64,000 nt of DNA from Solanum dulcamara (taxonomy: Eukaryota; Streptophyta; Magnoliopsida; Solanales; Solanaceae): NCBI RefSeq assembly GCF_947179165.1, contig NC_077245.1:17082740-17146739 (forward strand). Direction: 5' to 3'. The first letter of the stretch is position 1. The number at the start of each line of letters is the position of its first letter. Positions 1 through 12,100 of the stretch are shown here, in pieces. Under the pieces are notes generated by a model. It saw only the letters and a program-made list of their open reading frames with translations. It did not search any database and was not told the origin of the DNA. Position numbers and translations under genes: made by a program.

Positions 1-600
1 TTATTTTATTATTTTTCCGCCGTTCCGTATTATTTTAATAATCCGCCCATTCCGCATTATTTAAATATTCCACCTATTTCGTATTAATTATTATTTTTCT
101 GCCGTTCCGCATTATTTTATATTTTCGCCCACTCCACATTATTTTAATCATCCGTTATTATTTTTATTTTTTATTTAATTTCTATCTCCCTATAAATAGA
201 GGGATTAGACAGAACAAGGGGGGCGGACACGAACACAGACAGAATAGGGAAGAATTTTTGAATTTTCTCTCAATTTAAACTCGATTTTACTTGAAAAACA
301 AGGGTATATTCGTGACCAAAGCATTTCCGTTCACTGCCCAGCAACAGGTAATATTTATTCCGTTCTTCTTTTATTTCTCATTGTTATTATCATAAAAGGT
401 TATCCTAAATTATTATCTTGCTAATTTCATCATTATTTTCTTGTTTTGCATGAACACCCCTGGAGCAAAAAATGGAGTCTTGATCTGAGACTCGATATAA
501 TCATCCTACCCTCACATGGAGTCGATATCCTAGATCTTTTAAAAATAGCAAACGAATAAGATCGCCATATTCAGTGTCAATCCGGGCTGTTTATATTTTT
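1..600 (+). other. AT-rich DNA with a promoter-like TATA box
   Basis: No open frame is convincing here. The first 180 bases repeat short CCGCC/CCGTTCCG-type segments separated by ATT-rich stretches. A good TATA-like box, TATAAATA, lies at 191-198 and is followed by a purine-rich stretch (about 218-226). This is the layout of a plant LTR promoter and leader. Together with the LTR-like tail at 2433-2910 it suggests that 1-2910 could be one long LTR-retrotransposon LTR filled by a microsatellite, but no left end is in the window. A host 5' UTR is an alternative reading. Confidence 0.35.
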
Positions 601-1873
601 AGCATTCATCATTATTGTTATTATTATTCTTATTATCAGTGTCTGTTTATTTGATGTCGTTATTATTGTTATTTTAATTATTATTGCTATTATTAGTAGT
701 AGTATATTTTATTTTCCGTTATTACTATTATTATTATTATTTTCGCTGTCAATATTATTAATAGAAGTAGTAGTATGTTTATTTTTCCGTTAGTATTACT
801 ATTATTATTATTATTATTATTATTACTATTTTCGTTATTCATATTAATATTATTATTTTCATTATTAATATTATTAAGAGAAGCAGTAGAATGTTTATTT
901 TTCTGTTAGTATTACTATTATTATTATTAATATTATTATTATTATTGTTATTATTATTTTCGTTATTATTATTAGTAGTAGTAGTATATATTTTTATTAT
1001 TACCGTTTTTATTATTATTATTATTAGTAGTAGTAGTATCTTATTTACTGTTAGCATTATTATTATTATTATTATTAGTTTATTAATATTTTCGTAATTA
1101 TTATTATCATTATTATTAGTACATTTTGTTTACTGCTATTATTATTAATGTTACCATTATTATTATTATGTTATTATATGTATTATTATTTTCGTTATTA
1201 ATATTATTAGTATTATTATTATTATTATTATTATCATTTTCGTTATTATTATTATTTGCATTATTATTATTATTATCATTTTCGTCATTATTATTAATAG
1301 CTATTTTTTTACTATTATTATTACTTCGTTAATATTACTATCATCATTTCATTACTATTATTATTATTATTATTTTCGTCATTATTATTATTAATAGTAG
1401 CAATGTTTTTTTATTCACTATTATTACTATCATTGTTAGTATTTTTGTTATTATTATTGTTATTACTATTATCATTACTAGTACAGTTATCATTATTAAT
1501 ATCATCATCATTATCATTATTATTATTATCATTATTTATTGTTATTATCATTATTATTATTATCATTATTATATTTATCGATATTTTATTTATGATTATT
1601 ATTATTATTATTATTATTATTATACTATTATTGTTATTATTTTATTATTATTATATGTTATTGTTATTTGTTATTAACGTTATTATTTATTATGCTTATT
1701 GTTATTATTCTTATTATTATTATTGCTATTGTTATTATTATCTATTTATTATTATTCGTATTATTGCTATTATATTTACCGTTATCATATTATTATTATT
1801 ATTATTGCAATTATTATTATTGTTGTTGTTATCACTATTTATCATTATTATTATTATTATTATTATTATTTAC

Positions 1874-1910
<37 letters not shown>

Positions 1911-2009
1911 CATTATTATACTAGTATAGTTTATTTACTATTATTATTACTACTATTATTGTTGTTGTTGTTGTTGTTATGAGTTGTAGTTATATTTTAT
2001 TTTACTGTT

Positions 2010-2042
<33 letters not shown>

Positions 2043-2432
2043 GTCATTAGTATTAGTAGTATTTCTATCTACTATTATTATTATTATTATTATTTTCTTC
2101 ATCATTATTATTATTATTAGTAGTACTAATAGTAGTAGTAGTATTTTCATTTACTGTTATTATTATTATTATCGTTACTATTATTATTCGTAGTATTTTA
2201 TTTTACTATTATTATTATTAATATTATTATCGTTATCTTTATTAGTATTATTAGTATTAAATTCATTATCATTATTATCCTTAGTATTTTTTAGTGTTAC
2301 TATCATTATTATTATTATTATCATTATTATTATTATTATTATTTACTGCCGTTATTAATATTATTATTTCTATTATTATTATTATTGTTATTATTATTAT
2401 TTATCATATTATTATTATTATTATTGTCGTTG
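601..2432. repeat. Long interrupted ATT microsatellite (about 1.8 kb)
   Basis: Almost the whole stretch is built of ATT/TTA triplets, interrupted by GTA, TCA and TCG triplets. The interruptions are not random: a block of the type GTTTATTTTCCGTTAG, an ATT run, TTTTCGTTATT, another ATT run and then AGTAGTAGTAGTAT recurs roughly every 100-150 bases. That gives a higher-order period, strongest between 760 and 1420. The Leu/Ile/Tyr-only open frames that cross it are translations of the repeat and are not genes. Confidence 0.93.
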
Positions 2433-2910
2433 TGTTCTCACTAATGCAATAGCTAACATTATATGGATATTTAGATTTGTGAAACTTTAATTAAAATGGT
2501 TCATCATAATAAAAGAAATCAATATTTTTCTTTAAGGCTTAGTTATTAAAATACATATATATCGCATTTAAACACTCACTTAGTTACTAAGCTTTGTTTT
2601 CAAAACTTTTGAGCAACCTTTTTATAATTTTAATCATTTAACCTAAGTTTGGCCGGTAATCGTTTTTAACGAATCTTGAAGGATGCCTAACCCCTTCCCT
2701 TTAGGATAACTAGAACCCTTATCTAGAATCTCATAAGCTAAGTAGACCACTAATCGGAGATCATTTTTTTTAGCATTGAATAAGTTAATTATTTAGGTAT
2801 CCTAATTTACCTTAGAAATAATTAGGTGGCGACTCCTTAGAATTAAATAATTTAGGAATCATCAATATGTTGTACACCGTTTGACCTCGAGTTAAAATGG
2901 GGTATAACAG
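2433..2910 (+). repeat. LTR-like tail, Tat/Ogre-type gypsy candidate
   Basis: This segment contains a GGATGCCTAACCCCTTCCC stretch (about 2681-2699) and GTGGCGACTCC (about 2826). I associate both with the 3' part and leader of Tat/Ogre-type Ty3/gypsy elements in plants. It ends in ATGGGGTATAACA near 2908, where the 5' leader of the Copia element seems to start. No protein domain of such an element is visible, so this is a fragment. The assignment rests on remembered family motifs and needs a repeat-library comparison. Confidence 0.4.
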
Positions 2911-2976
2911 CAGGTATATCTACTAAAAAAATTTAATTTTTAAGTTGTCTTTGTTACTTTCAAATTAATTTTCATC

Positions 2977-4027
2977 ATGTCAAACTTGTCAAAATTGGAA
3001 TTTTTGACACTTGATATTTCTGGCAAAAATTATTTTTCATGGGTACTTGATGCTGAAATCCACCTTACCGCTAAGGGTCTTGGTGATGCTATAATCGAAG
3101 AAAACGCAGCATCAAGTCAGGATAAAGCAAAGGCTATGATTTTCCTTCGTCATCATCTAGATGAAAGCCTGAAAATAGAATACTTGACAGTGAAAGATTC
3201 ACTTGAATTGTGGAAAGACTTAAAAGGGAGGTATGACCACCTCAGGGCAACGGTATTGCCAAGGGCTCGTTATGAGTGGATGCACTTACGGTTTCAAGAT
3301 TTTAAAACTGTAATTGAGTATAATTCTGCTGTATTTAGAATAACTTTCCAATTAAAATTATGTGGGGAAACTATAAATGATGAGGACATGTTAGAAAAGA
3401 CACTAACTACTTTTCATGCCTCTAATCTAATATTACAACAACAATACCGTGAAAAGGGTTTTAAAAAATACTCTAAATTGATCTCATGCCTTCTGGTGGC
3501 TGAGCAACATAATGCTCTTTTAATGAAAAATTATGAAGCCCATCCATTGGAACTGCTCCGTTATCGGAGGCAAATATGGTAAAAGCACATGGCCAGTTTG
3601 AAAAAGACAAAATAAAAATCATGGCCACAATAATGTGCGTGAACGTGGCAATGACAGAAGACAATATAATAATCATCGTGGTGGTAGTCAACATAAAAGG
3701 GAGAACAATATCAGTTCTCAAAATGGCCCTTCAAGAAGTAACTGTCATCGTTGTGGCATGAAAGGCTACTGAAAAAATAAATGTCGAACGTCTGACCATT
3801 TTGTAAGACTTTATCAAAATTCTTTCAAAAGAAAGGCAAATAAAGGTGGTGCCCCTTCTTCTAATGCTTGGATAGAGTCACACTTGACGTTCGAAAATAA
3901 TGTTGAGGCAAGGCCTTTGCATAATGATAATATTGAAGCAAATCTGACTTTGAGGAATGATGATTTTAATGACCTCAATGATATTACTCATTTGGAGGTT
4001 GACGATTTTTTTAAGGATCTTAATTGA
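2977..4027 (+). pseudogene. gag: Copia gag (capsid) pseudogene
   Basis: The frame starts with an ATG at 2977. The N-terminal segment (LDISGKNYFSWVLDAEIHL, residues 9-27) is a plant Copia gag/UBN2-type start. The first frame is open for 201 codons to 3582. The reading then shifts, and the remainder lies in another frame up to the TGA at 4025-4027. A CCHC zinc knuckle (CHRCGMKGY...KC) is recognisable around 3741-3786, but its conserved Trp codon has become TGA at 3770-3772. In an active element the product would package the RNA; this copy is broken by at least one frameshift and one nonsense codon. Confidence 0.88.
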
Positions 4028-4106
4028 TGTTTAATTTTATGTTTTTTCAATATGTTGTCATTTTTATGTACTTTAAATTATCGTGTTTTTACGTTTATTA
4101 TTTAAA

Positions 4107-4137
<31 letters not shown>

Positions 4138-4860
4138 TAAAAAAAATCAGGGCCACATTTTTATAATTGTATATTTTTTATTACATTATGCTATTTTACA
4201 ATATTGTAATTAATTACTATTGGTGTGCTATTATTTAATCTTAATATCATATTGTTACTAAAAAATAATATTCACTTTATTTAATGTCATTATACTAATT
4301 ATTTATTCTTGTTAATGTTTTAGACATTAATATTATATAATAATTATATTATTTTTGCAAATAAACAAATTATCTATACATGATGAATAATATTATATTA
4401 ATATTTTATAATTTTATTTATTTTATATTTTTTTTAATACTTATGTATAATATTTATTTAAGGTTAATAAGTATATCTTGCCATAAACATTTTAAATTCT
4501 AAGTTCATTAAACTAATTCACTAGTAAATTATTAATTTATATAAAATTATGTTTATAATTAACGTGTCACACCTCAGTTTGTTAATTCTTATTCTAATAA
4601 TTTGGTACGTTAGGTTCATATTATCAATCATTTTTCTGTGTTACAAATTCATTACAATATAATTCCATAAACTAAATTATTGTAACATTCATCATAATTG
4701 AATCATATAATTTTTTAAATTCTAAATTACCATAATTTAACTTTTAAGAAAAAAAGGGGACTTATGTTTTTCTAGCAATATTGTTACTTATTTTATTTCT
4801 TATAATGCATTTTTATTTTATGAAGATAAATAAATTTTTTAGTCTTCAATTGGATTCAAG
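4028..4860 (+). other. AT-rich spacer between Copia gag and pol
   Basis: About 830 bases of very AT-rich DNA separate the gag stop from the protease start. It contains a (TAA)n run at about 4109-4135 and no coding potential. Separate gag and pol frames with a spacer may be normal for this family, as many plant Copia elements control the Gag:Pol ratio by splicing or termination. The length here may have grown by microsatellite expansion or a secondary insertion; I see no clear insertion ends. Confidence 0.6.
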
Positions 4861-7800
4861 ATGAATAATGGAGATATGTGTCTTTTGGATAGTGCCACAA
4901 CTCATACGATATTAAAAAAAAAAAATATTTTTGTCATTTGATTATGAAAAAGGCCTATATCAATACAATATCTGGTAGTACAAAATTGATTGAAGACTCT
5001 GGAAAAGCGGCTTTATTACTACCTGGAGGAACGATATTGGTAATTGATAATGCATTGTATTGTAGTAAGTCTCAAAGAAACTTGTTAAGTTTCAAGGTTA
5101 TTCGCCAAAATGGCTATCATATTGAGACTGTAAATGAAGGAAATGTTGAATACCTTTATATTACTACAATAAATATGGAGAAGAAAATTGTGCACGAAAA
5201 ATTACCTGTACTTTCTTCTGGTTGGGATATCCCCTGCGTTTCTGGAACGTATACATGGTGATATATGTGGGCCAATTCACCCTTCATGTGGACCATTTAA
5301 ATATTATATGGTCTTGATAGATGCATCTACAAGATGGTCACATGTGTGCTTATTATCAACTCGCAACATGACTTTTGCGAGATTGTTATCTCAAATTATA
5401 AGGTTAAGAGCACAATTTCCAGATTATGCAATAAGGAAAATTCGTCTTGATAATGCTGGTGAATTTACATCTCAATCATTTAATGATTATTGTATATCGG
5501 TTGGAATAAAAGTTGAGCATCCGGTCGCTCATGTCCATACTCAAAATGGTTTAGCAGAATCATTGATTAAACGCCTTCAATTGACAGCTAGATCATTGCT
5601 AATGCGGACAAAACTTCCTATTTCAGTATGGGGGCATGCTATTTTGCATGCAGCAGCACTTGTGCGCATAAGGCCAATAAATTATCATGAATTTTCCCCA
5701 TTACAGTTGGCGTTTGGAAGGGAGCCAAATATATCCCATCTTAGAATATTTTGGTGTGCGGTATATGCCCTAATTGCTCCACCGCACCGCACAAAGATGG
5801 GTCTCCAAAAAAGGTTGGGAATATATATTGAGTATGAATCTCCTTCTATTATAAAATATTTGGAACCTATGACTGAAGATTTATTTACGGCAAGATTCGC
5901 TGATTGTCATTTTGATGAATCAGTATACCCAACATTAGGGGGAGAACATAAGCAGTTGAAAAATAAGATAGATTGGAATTCATTGTCACTATCTCATTTA
6001 GATCCTCGAACAAATCAATGTGAGCAAGAAGTTCAAAAGATGATTTATTTGCAGAATATTGCAAATCAACTGCCGGATGCATTTACTAATCTTCCACGGG
6101 TTACTAAATTGCATATTCCAGCTGCTAATGCTCAAATTCGAGTTGATGTCCCGGTAGGACAACTTGTTCAGGAAAATGAGTCTAGGCCATGCTTAAAACG
6201 TGGAAGACCAATTGGTTCCAAAAATAAAAATCTTCGAAAAAGGAAAGGAATAAATGATCAAGATGATTATAATTTGGAGAAAAGTACTCAAAAAGAGCCC
6301 AGAGACACAACAAATGGTGATACCACCAAGGAGGTCCAAGTACCTGAAAATAATGAGAATGAAGAAATCTCAATAAGTTTTATCTCGGCAGGAAAACGGT
6401 GGAATCAAAATGATATTGTGGTCGATAATATTTTTGCTTATAATATTTCCATTGAAATAATGCAACAAGATAAGGATCTTGAACCAAAATCTGTCGATGA
6501 ATGCAGACAGAGAAATGATTGGCCAAGATGGAAGGATACAATTCAAGCAGAGTTAACTTCACTTGAAAAATGTAAAGTTTTCGGATCAATAATCCAAACA
6601 CCTGAAGGTGTCAAGCCAGTAGGGTACAAATGGGTTTTTGTGCGTAAACAAAATGAAAAGGGTGAAGTCGTAAGATATAAAGCATGACTTATAGCCCAAG
6701 GTTTTTCGCAAAGGCCTGACATTAACTATATGGAAACATATTCCCTTGTGGTGGATGCAATTACCTTCAGGTATCTAATGAATTTGGCAGTTCATGAAAA
6801 GCTTGAAATGCACTTAATGAATGTGGTCACTGCCTATTTATATGACTCATTGGACCACGATATTTTAATGAAAATTCCTGAAGGGTTCAAAGTGCCTAAA
6901 GCATACAAGGATTCTCGAGACAATTGCTCAATAAAGCTTCAGAAATCCTTGTACGGATTGAAACAATCAGGGCGAATGTGATACAACCGTCTTAGCGAAT
7001 ATTTGCTAAAAGAAGAATATAAAAATGATCCAATTTTCCCTTGTGTCTTTATGAGAAGGTCTGAATCTGAATTTGTCATAATAGCAGTATATGTTGATGA
7101 TTTGAATATTATTGGAACTCCGGAAGAACTTTCAAAGACAGTAAAATATCTGAAAAAGGAGTTTGAAATGAAAGACCTTGGAAAGACAAAATTTTATCTT
7201 GGTCTACAAATTGAACATTTTACAAATGAGATATTTGTCCATCAGTCAACATATACTACAAATTTTTAAAGAGGTTTTATATGGATAAAGCACATCTATT
7301 GAGTATCCCAATGGTTGTGAGATCTTTTGATATTAATAAAGATCCATTTCGACCTCATGAAAATGATGAAGAGCTTGTTGGGGATGAAATACCATACCTT
7401 AGTGCAGTTGGTGCATTAATGTATCTTGCCAACAATTCTTGACCAGATATAGCTTTCTCAGTAAACTTGTTAGCAAGATTTAGTTCTTCCCCAACACGAA
7501 GACACTGGAATGAAATTAAGCATATATTCAGATACCTTCGAGGTACCATTGATATGGGATTGTTTTACTCAAATGATTCCACATCACAATTGATCGATTA
7601 CGCAGATGTGGGGTATTTATCTGATCCTCATAAAGATCGATTGCAGACAGACTATTTATTTACATGTGGTGGTACAACTATATCATGGCGTTCAACAAAG
7701 CAAACTATGGTTGCCACTTCCTCAAATCATGCAGAGATAATAGTCATTCATGAAGCAAGTCGAGAATGTGTTTGGTTAAGATCAATAACTCAACACATTC

Positions 7801-8090
7801 AAGAAACATGTGGCCTTTCTTTGACAAAAGACGCTCCAACAATATTGTATGAAGACAATGCTGCATGTATAGCTCAACTGAAGGGAGGATACATCAAAGG
7901 AGACAGAATAAAACATATTTCACCAAAATTCTTTTTCACTCATGATCTTCAAAAGAAGGGTGAAATAGATGTCCAACAAATTCGTTCAAGTGATAATTTA
8001 ACAGATATGTTTACCAAGGCATTGCCAACTTCAACCTTTGAGAAAATGAGATACAAAATTGGAATGTATCGTCTTCGAGATATTAAGTGA
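4861..8090 (+). pseudogene. pol: Copia pol pseudogene (PR-INT-RT-RH)
   Basis: Protease: the active-site region CLLDSATTHTI is encoded just after an ATG at 4861. An A-run near 4912-4923 then shifts the frame. Integrase: the longest open piece (5188-6687, 499 codons) holds the DDE triad in HGDICGPI, IRLDNAGEF and NGLAESLI. Reverse transcriptase: spans about 6480-7270, with the catalytic YVDD box at about 7090. RNase H: the C-terminal piece 7467-8090 carries EDNAACI and ends about 10 codons after MYRLRD-like residues. Inactivating changes include TGA codons at 6685 and 7441 (probably from CGA Arg) and 6979 (from TGG Trp), plus a frameshift near 7270. Domain order and motifs make the assignment secure; the copy is not functional. 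Confidence 0.93.
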
Positions 8091-8374
8091 TGTTTTCATC
8101 AGGGGGAGCAAAATACGCGCTGTACTCTTTTTTCCTTAGCCAAGGTTTTATCCTATCGGATTTTCCTGGTAAGGTTTTTAATGAGGTAGCACTCAAGGCG
8201 TATTACAAGATGTGTGTACTCTCTTTCTTTCACTAGGCTTTTTTTCATTGAGTTTTTCCTAATAAGGTTTTAGCGAGGCACAACATCTATGGATATTCAG
8301 AATAACAATGTATATTATTTTTTTTTTTGTAAAGTTTTAATGAGACATATTTCACGTGGACATCCAAGGGGGAG
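8091..8374 (+). other. Copia 3' untranslated region and polypurine tract
   Basis: The stretch holds three degenerate copies of a CCTRRTAAGGTTTT...AATGAGGCA-like block (about 8140-8200, 8225-8280 and 8325-8350), which resembles 3' regions of plant Copia elements. It ends in the polypurine tract AAGGGGGAG at 8366-8374, the primer for plus-strand DNA synthesis, directly before the 3' LTR. Confidence 0.75.
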
Positions 8375-8625
8375 TGTTATCAACCAAGTAAATTGGCTGT
8401 CCACTTCACAATAGTGGATAGTCTATTTACTTTTTAAATGGGTAAATTGCCCACTAATATTTTCCTCCACTTGTATATATGGCTATAAATATAGCCTTAC
8501 TCTTCAATGTAAAAACACACACAAAAGAAAAAAATTTCTACTACTCTCTCTATATTAATACTTTTTTTTTATATTTTCTTGTTCTTCTTCTTTATAAAAT
8601 TGTCCAGTTAGTTTATAATAAATTG
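8375..8625 (+). repeat. Copia 3' LTR (right end approximate)
   Basis: Begins with TGTTATCAACC right after the polypurine tract, as expected for an LTR (5'-TG). It contains the LTR promoter box at 8484-8491. The right end cannot be set because no 5' LTR is available for comparison; the sequence becomes ordinary AT-rich DNA somewhere near 8600-8640. Confidence 0.7.
8484..8491 (+). promoter_or_regulatory. TATA box of the Copia LTR
   Basis: TATAAATA inside the LTR, followed about 30 bases later by the presumed transcript start region (ACTCTTCAATG). It fires rightwards, towards the NADK2 gene whose start codon is about 630 bases downstream. Read-through influence on NADK2 is possible but not shown. 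Confidence 0.5.
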
Positions 8626-9122
8626 GAAATTATTGAGATTTTTGATAGGTTTAATAATTTTTTAACTTTTTAAAATTTAATCCTAAACTTTCAAATATTC
8701 TAATCCACTCCATCTTTACCTAATTAAATATTATAACAAAAAAATTTTAAAAATAAAAATCCCTCGTCGTTCATTCCAACTCTTGTAACTCATTTTCCGT
8801 AGTTACTATAAAGCTCCAAAATTCATTCTTTAACACTTTACACTGAAGCTTGAAATTTTTGAAAATTAGAATTTATTATTCTAATTCACATATAAGTAGG
8901 AACTCCAAATCTGGGAATTGTTAAAATGATCTTTTTTTGTTGTTGACAGAAGCAACAATATAAGAATTTTCCACTTCAAGAAATAGATGAACTTTGAATC
9001 TTGAAATTCAAGTTTAGACTATACCCAGATGCGAGAAATCAAAATTAGTGATTTATTTTAGTGATCATTCTGATAAAGAATTGGAGTGTAATTGTTATTT
9101 GAGTTTTCCCCCGAATGGTGGT
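8626..9122 (+). other. NADK2 upstream region and 5' leader
   Basis: AT-rich, with no other gene. It should hold the NADK2 core promoter and 5' UTR, squeezed between the Copia LTR and the first exon. I cannot point to one convincing TATA box. The coding frame is open upstream of the start to a GTG at 9048, but the first in-frame ATG is 9123. Confidence 0.5.
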
Positions 9123-12100
9123 ATGGCAGCCTATTGTCCATGCCAGTTTAGTATGGGTCGGACTGGGGCAATCCATCTTCAAGATTGTCACCTAAGATGT
9201 GGAAAGATTTCAAGGTTCGGAATTGGGTTTTCATATTCATATGGGTCTGTGTTGCGAAGGAAGCTCAAATGGGTTGAAAGGCCAAGACTGAAGCTTCTTG
9301 TCAGTGCTGAGCTCTCCAATGCTTTCTCTGTTAACGTTGGCTTGGATTCTCAGGTGGGTTTTCCTGTTTTTCCGTTAATTGATCAATGTTGGAGAGAATT
9401 GGTGGTGAAAACAGAAATCTAGTCCACCCCACTTTTTTTCTCTCCCTGAAATTCAAGTTTGACTTCTGTGGTTTAAAGCTCTGGATATTTGCCCTGTTAT
9501 TTTGTTAATTAGCTGGCTGCACTGGCAAACCTTCACCTTACCGAGGATATGATCCTTGATAGCAGTGAGGGAGTGTGTGGAGGTTGAGGATTCGGGTAGA
9601 AGGCTAGTGCTAGTAAATAGTTTTGTGTTTGGTCTCTCCGGCTAGTAGTATTAGTATTACTTTTGGTATTTTTGTTATTTTACTATTTCCATATTTCTCA
9701 CTCTTAAGTTTTCTATTACTACTTGTTGTCTCGTATGCCTCTATTTTCTTACTATCCTGCTATTGTTACTGCTTGTGTCTTCATAAATATTGTGTTTTGC
9801 TTTCTTTGAGTTGAGGGTCCATCGGAAACATCTGGTTACAAGAAGTGCTTCTTTGCTCGCTTGCAGCGCCTCGACTCGAGTTTCCTGACAAGGTAGAGAG
9901 TTAAGATCTACGTACGCTCCACCCTCCTTCCCCAGATCCCATTTGTGGGACTATACTGGATATGTTGTTGTTTTTAGCTGACTGCGCTGACCGTGACAGA
10001 AAGGGATGGTATTGGAAGCTTACTTTTGATGTTGCTTGAAATGTACCAGTGATGCGAAAAGTTGGATCCGATGAGCCTTCAAATGAGTGGACTTGAGATT
10101 GTGTTTCAGTTCCTTCATGTAAGATATGTCAAGGTTGAAGCTTGATGTGCCCTGGAATAGGAAGTAATAGAAGAGAGATGAATTCTAAGCAGAAGTCAGA
10201 ACGTGTGTATTATTATGTGTTCTTCCTATCTGTATTGAATCCAATTACCGACCAATGCTCTTTTTCCTTGGATTGCACAGCAATGAAAGGCTTGGGTTTC
10301 TAGCTGTTAGATCTGCTTCTAGCTATTTTGTTTCCCCCCACAATATGTGGCATATTGCCTGTTTCAGTATTTTGATGTCTCTCGTATAGACTGATATAAA
10401 AACAAAGTGTTTCTTGTTTGAAGCTCGAAGCAAGAAAACAGCTTAGTTGATTAATTTATTTCTTAAGCAAACCAACGTTTGCACACAAATCTTTTAACTA
10501 TGTTATTGTTCTCGCTACCTTTCTTTTTTGATTGTAATTAGTTCATTATTTTTAACTTTTGCCTTCTTTTTATCATTGTTTATTTACTTGATCGAGGATG
10601 GTTTATTTTGATCTTTTTTTGGTAATTTGTGATCGAGGATGGTTTCTGCTCAAAATTTTATTTTTATTTTTATTTTGTGATACAAGTAACCCAATTGACA
10701 AAAGAAGGGACTACCCTGTATACTAGTGGTATTATGAAGTTCTAAATGGTTTCCATCTACTTGAATAGTTATTGATTTGAACTTCATGAGTTAGCTGACT
10801 GTTTTCATTAAATTCATACTCCCCAGCCCCGTGGTATATCAAAGTTACCCTGGATTGGCCCTCTACCTGGCGACATTGCTGAGATAGAGGCATATTGCAG
10901 AATCTTTCGAGCTGCTGAACAACTTCATAACACATTAATGGACACACTATGCAATCCAGTGACTGGAGAATGTAGTATCTCATATGATGTGCCCTCAGAA
11001 GATAAACATTTACTGGAGGACAAAATAGTTTCTGTTCTAGGATGCATGGTATGTCTTCTAAACAAAGGGAGGGCGGATGTTCTATCTGGGAGATCCTTGA
11101 TCATCAACACATGTAGTGATTTTGATGTGCATGTAATGGATGATAAGCTTCCTCCACTAGCTTTTTTCAGAGGTGAAATGAAGAGGTATTGTGAGAGCTT
11201 GCATGTTGCTCTTGAAAACTTTTTAACACCTGATGATCCTAGGAGCATTGATGTATGGAGAAAGCTGCAAAGGCTGAAGAATGTATGTTATGATTCTGGA
11301 TTTCCCCATGGAGATGATCATCCCTGCCATACATTGTTTGCTAACTGGGATCCTGTTTATTTTTCATCGGAAGAAGAGACACAGTCTGCAAATTCTGAGG
11401 TTGCTTTTTGGAGAGGTGGCCAGGTAACTGAAGAAGGTCTAAGATGGCTGTTGGAGAGAGGGTTCAAAACTATTATAGATCTCAGAGCTGAGACTATAAA
11501 GGACAACTTCTATGAAAAAGTTCTGGATGAAGCCATTTTCTCAGGAGATATTGAAGTTCTTAAACTTCCTGTTGAAGTTGGCACAACACCTTCAGTGCAG
11601 CAGGTTGAGAAGTTTGCAGCAATGGTCTCTGATGTATACCGAAGACCCATATATCTCCACAGCAGGGAAGGAGTTTGGAGGACATCAGTTATGGTCTCTA
11701 GATGGAGACAATACATGACTCGTTACACACCAAAGTTTGTGCCCAATGCCAATAAGGATGTCACCTCCAGTGGGAATCCATTGTGTGGTAGTAGTAGAAC
11801 GCAGGACGAAGGCACTCTACCTAACTCAGAAGAAAATGATACTCTTACTTATGCAGGTGTTTCTGCAACTGATCATGAAAATGGGACGCTGCCTACAAGA
11901 TCAAACAACATAACTTCTGCTGGGAAACTACTTAGACAAATTCCTGAAGCTAGGGAGAACAAATACCTAAACAAGAGTGTAGCTGATGATACTGTTGCAT
12001 CCACTTGGAAAGGCACATTGCTTGCAGCTGATAGTGGGGTAGCATCCTGTACTAATGAAAACCCTCTTAAGTCTCAACTGCCCCCCTCTAATTTGTTCTC

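Larger units (their letters stand above)
2911..8625 (+). mobile_element. Degenerate Ty1/Copia retrotransposon
   Basis: Domain order is gag, protease, integrase, reverse transcriptase, RNase H, which is diagnostic of Ty1/Copia. Parts: gag 2977-4027, AT-rich spacer 4028-4860, pol 4861-8090, 3' untranslated region 8091-8365, polypurine tract 8366-8374, 3' LTR from 8375. No 5' LTR or initiator-tRNA primer site (TGGTATCAGAGC) is visible upstream of gag, so the element is 5' truncated or its left end has been replaced. The frame is interrupted by several stop codons and frameshifts, so it cannot make its own proteins. Lineage within Copia not assigned. Confidence 0.92.

Noticed and set aside
839..1982. 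Several open frames of 60-170 codons made almost only of Leu, Ile, Tyr, Ser and Val, looking like membrane proteins
   Set aside because: They are translations of the ATT microsatellite on both strands and in all frames; composition and overlap show they are not genes.
9048..9122. Upstream extension of the NADK2 frame as the true start
   Set aside because: Position 9048 is a GTG, not ATG. The first in-frame ATG is 9123, and the protein from there (MAAYCPC...) resembles the N-terminus of known NADK2.
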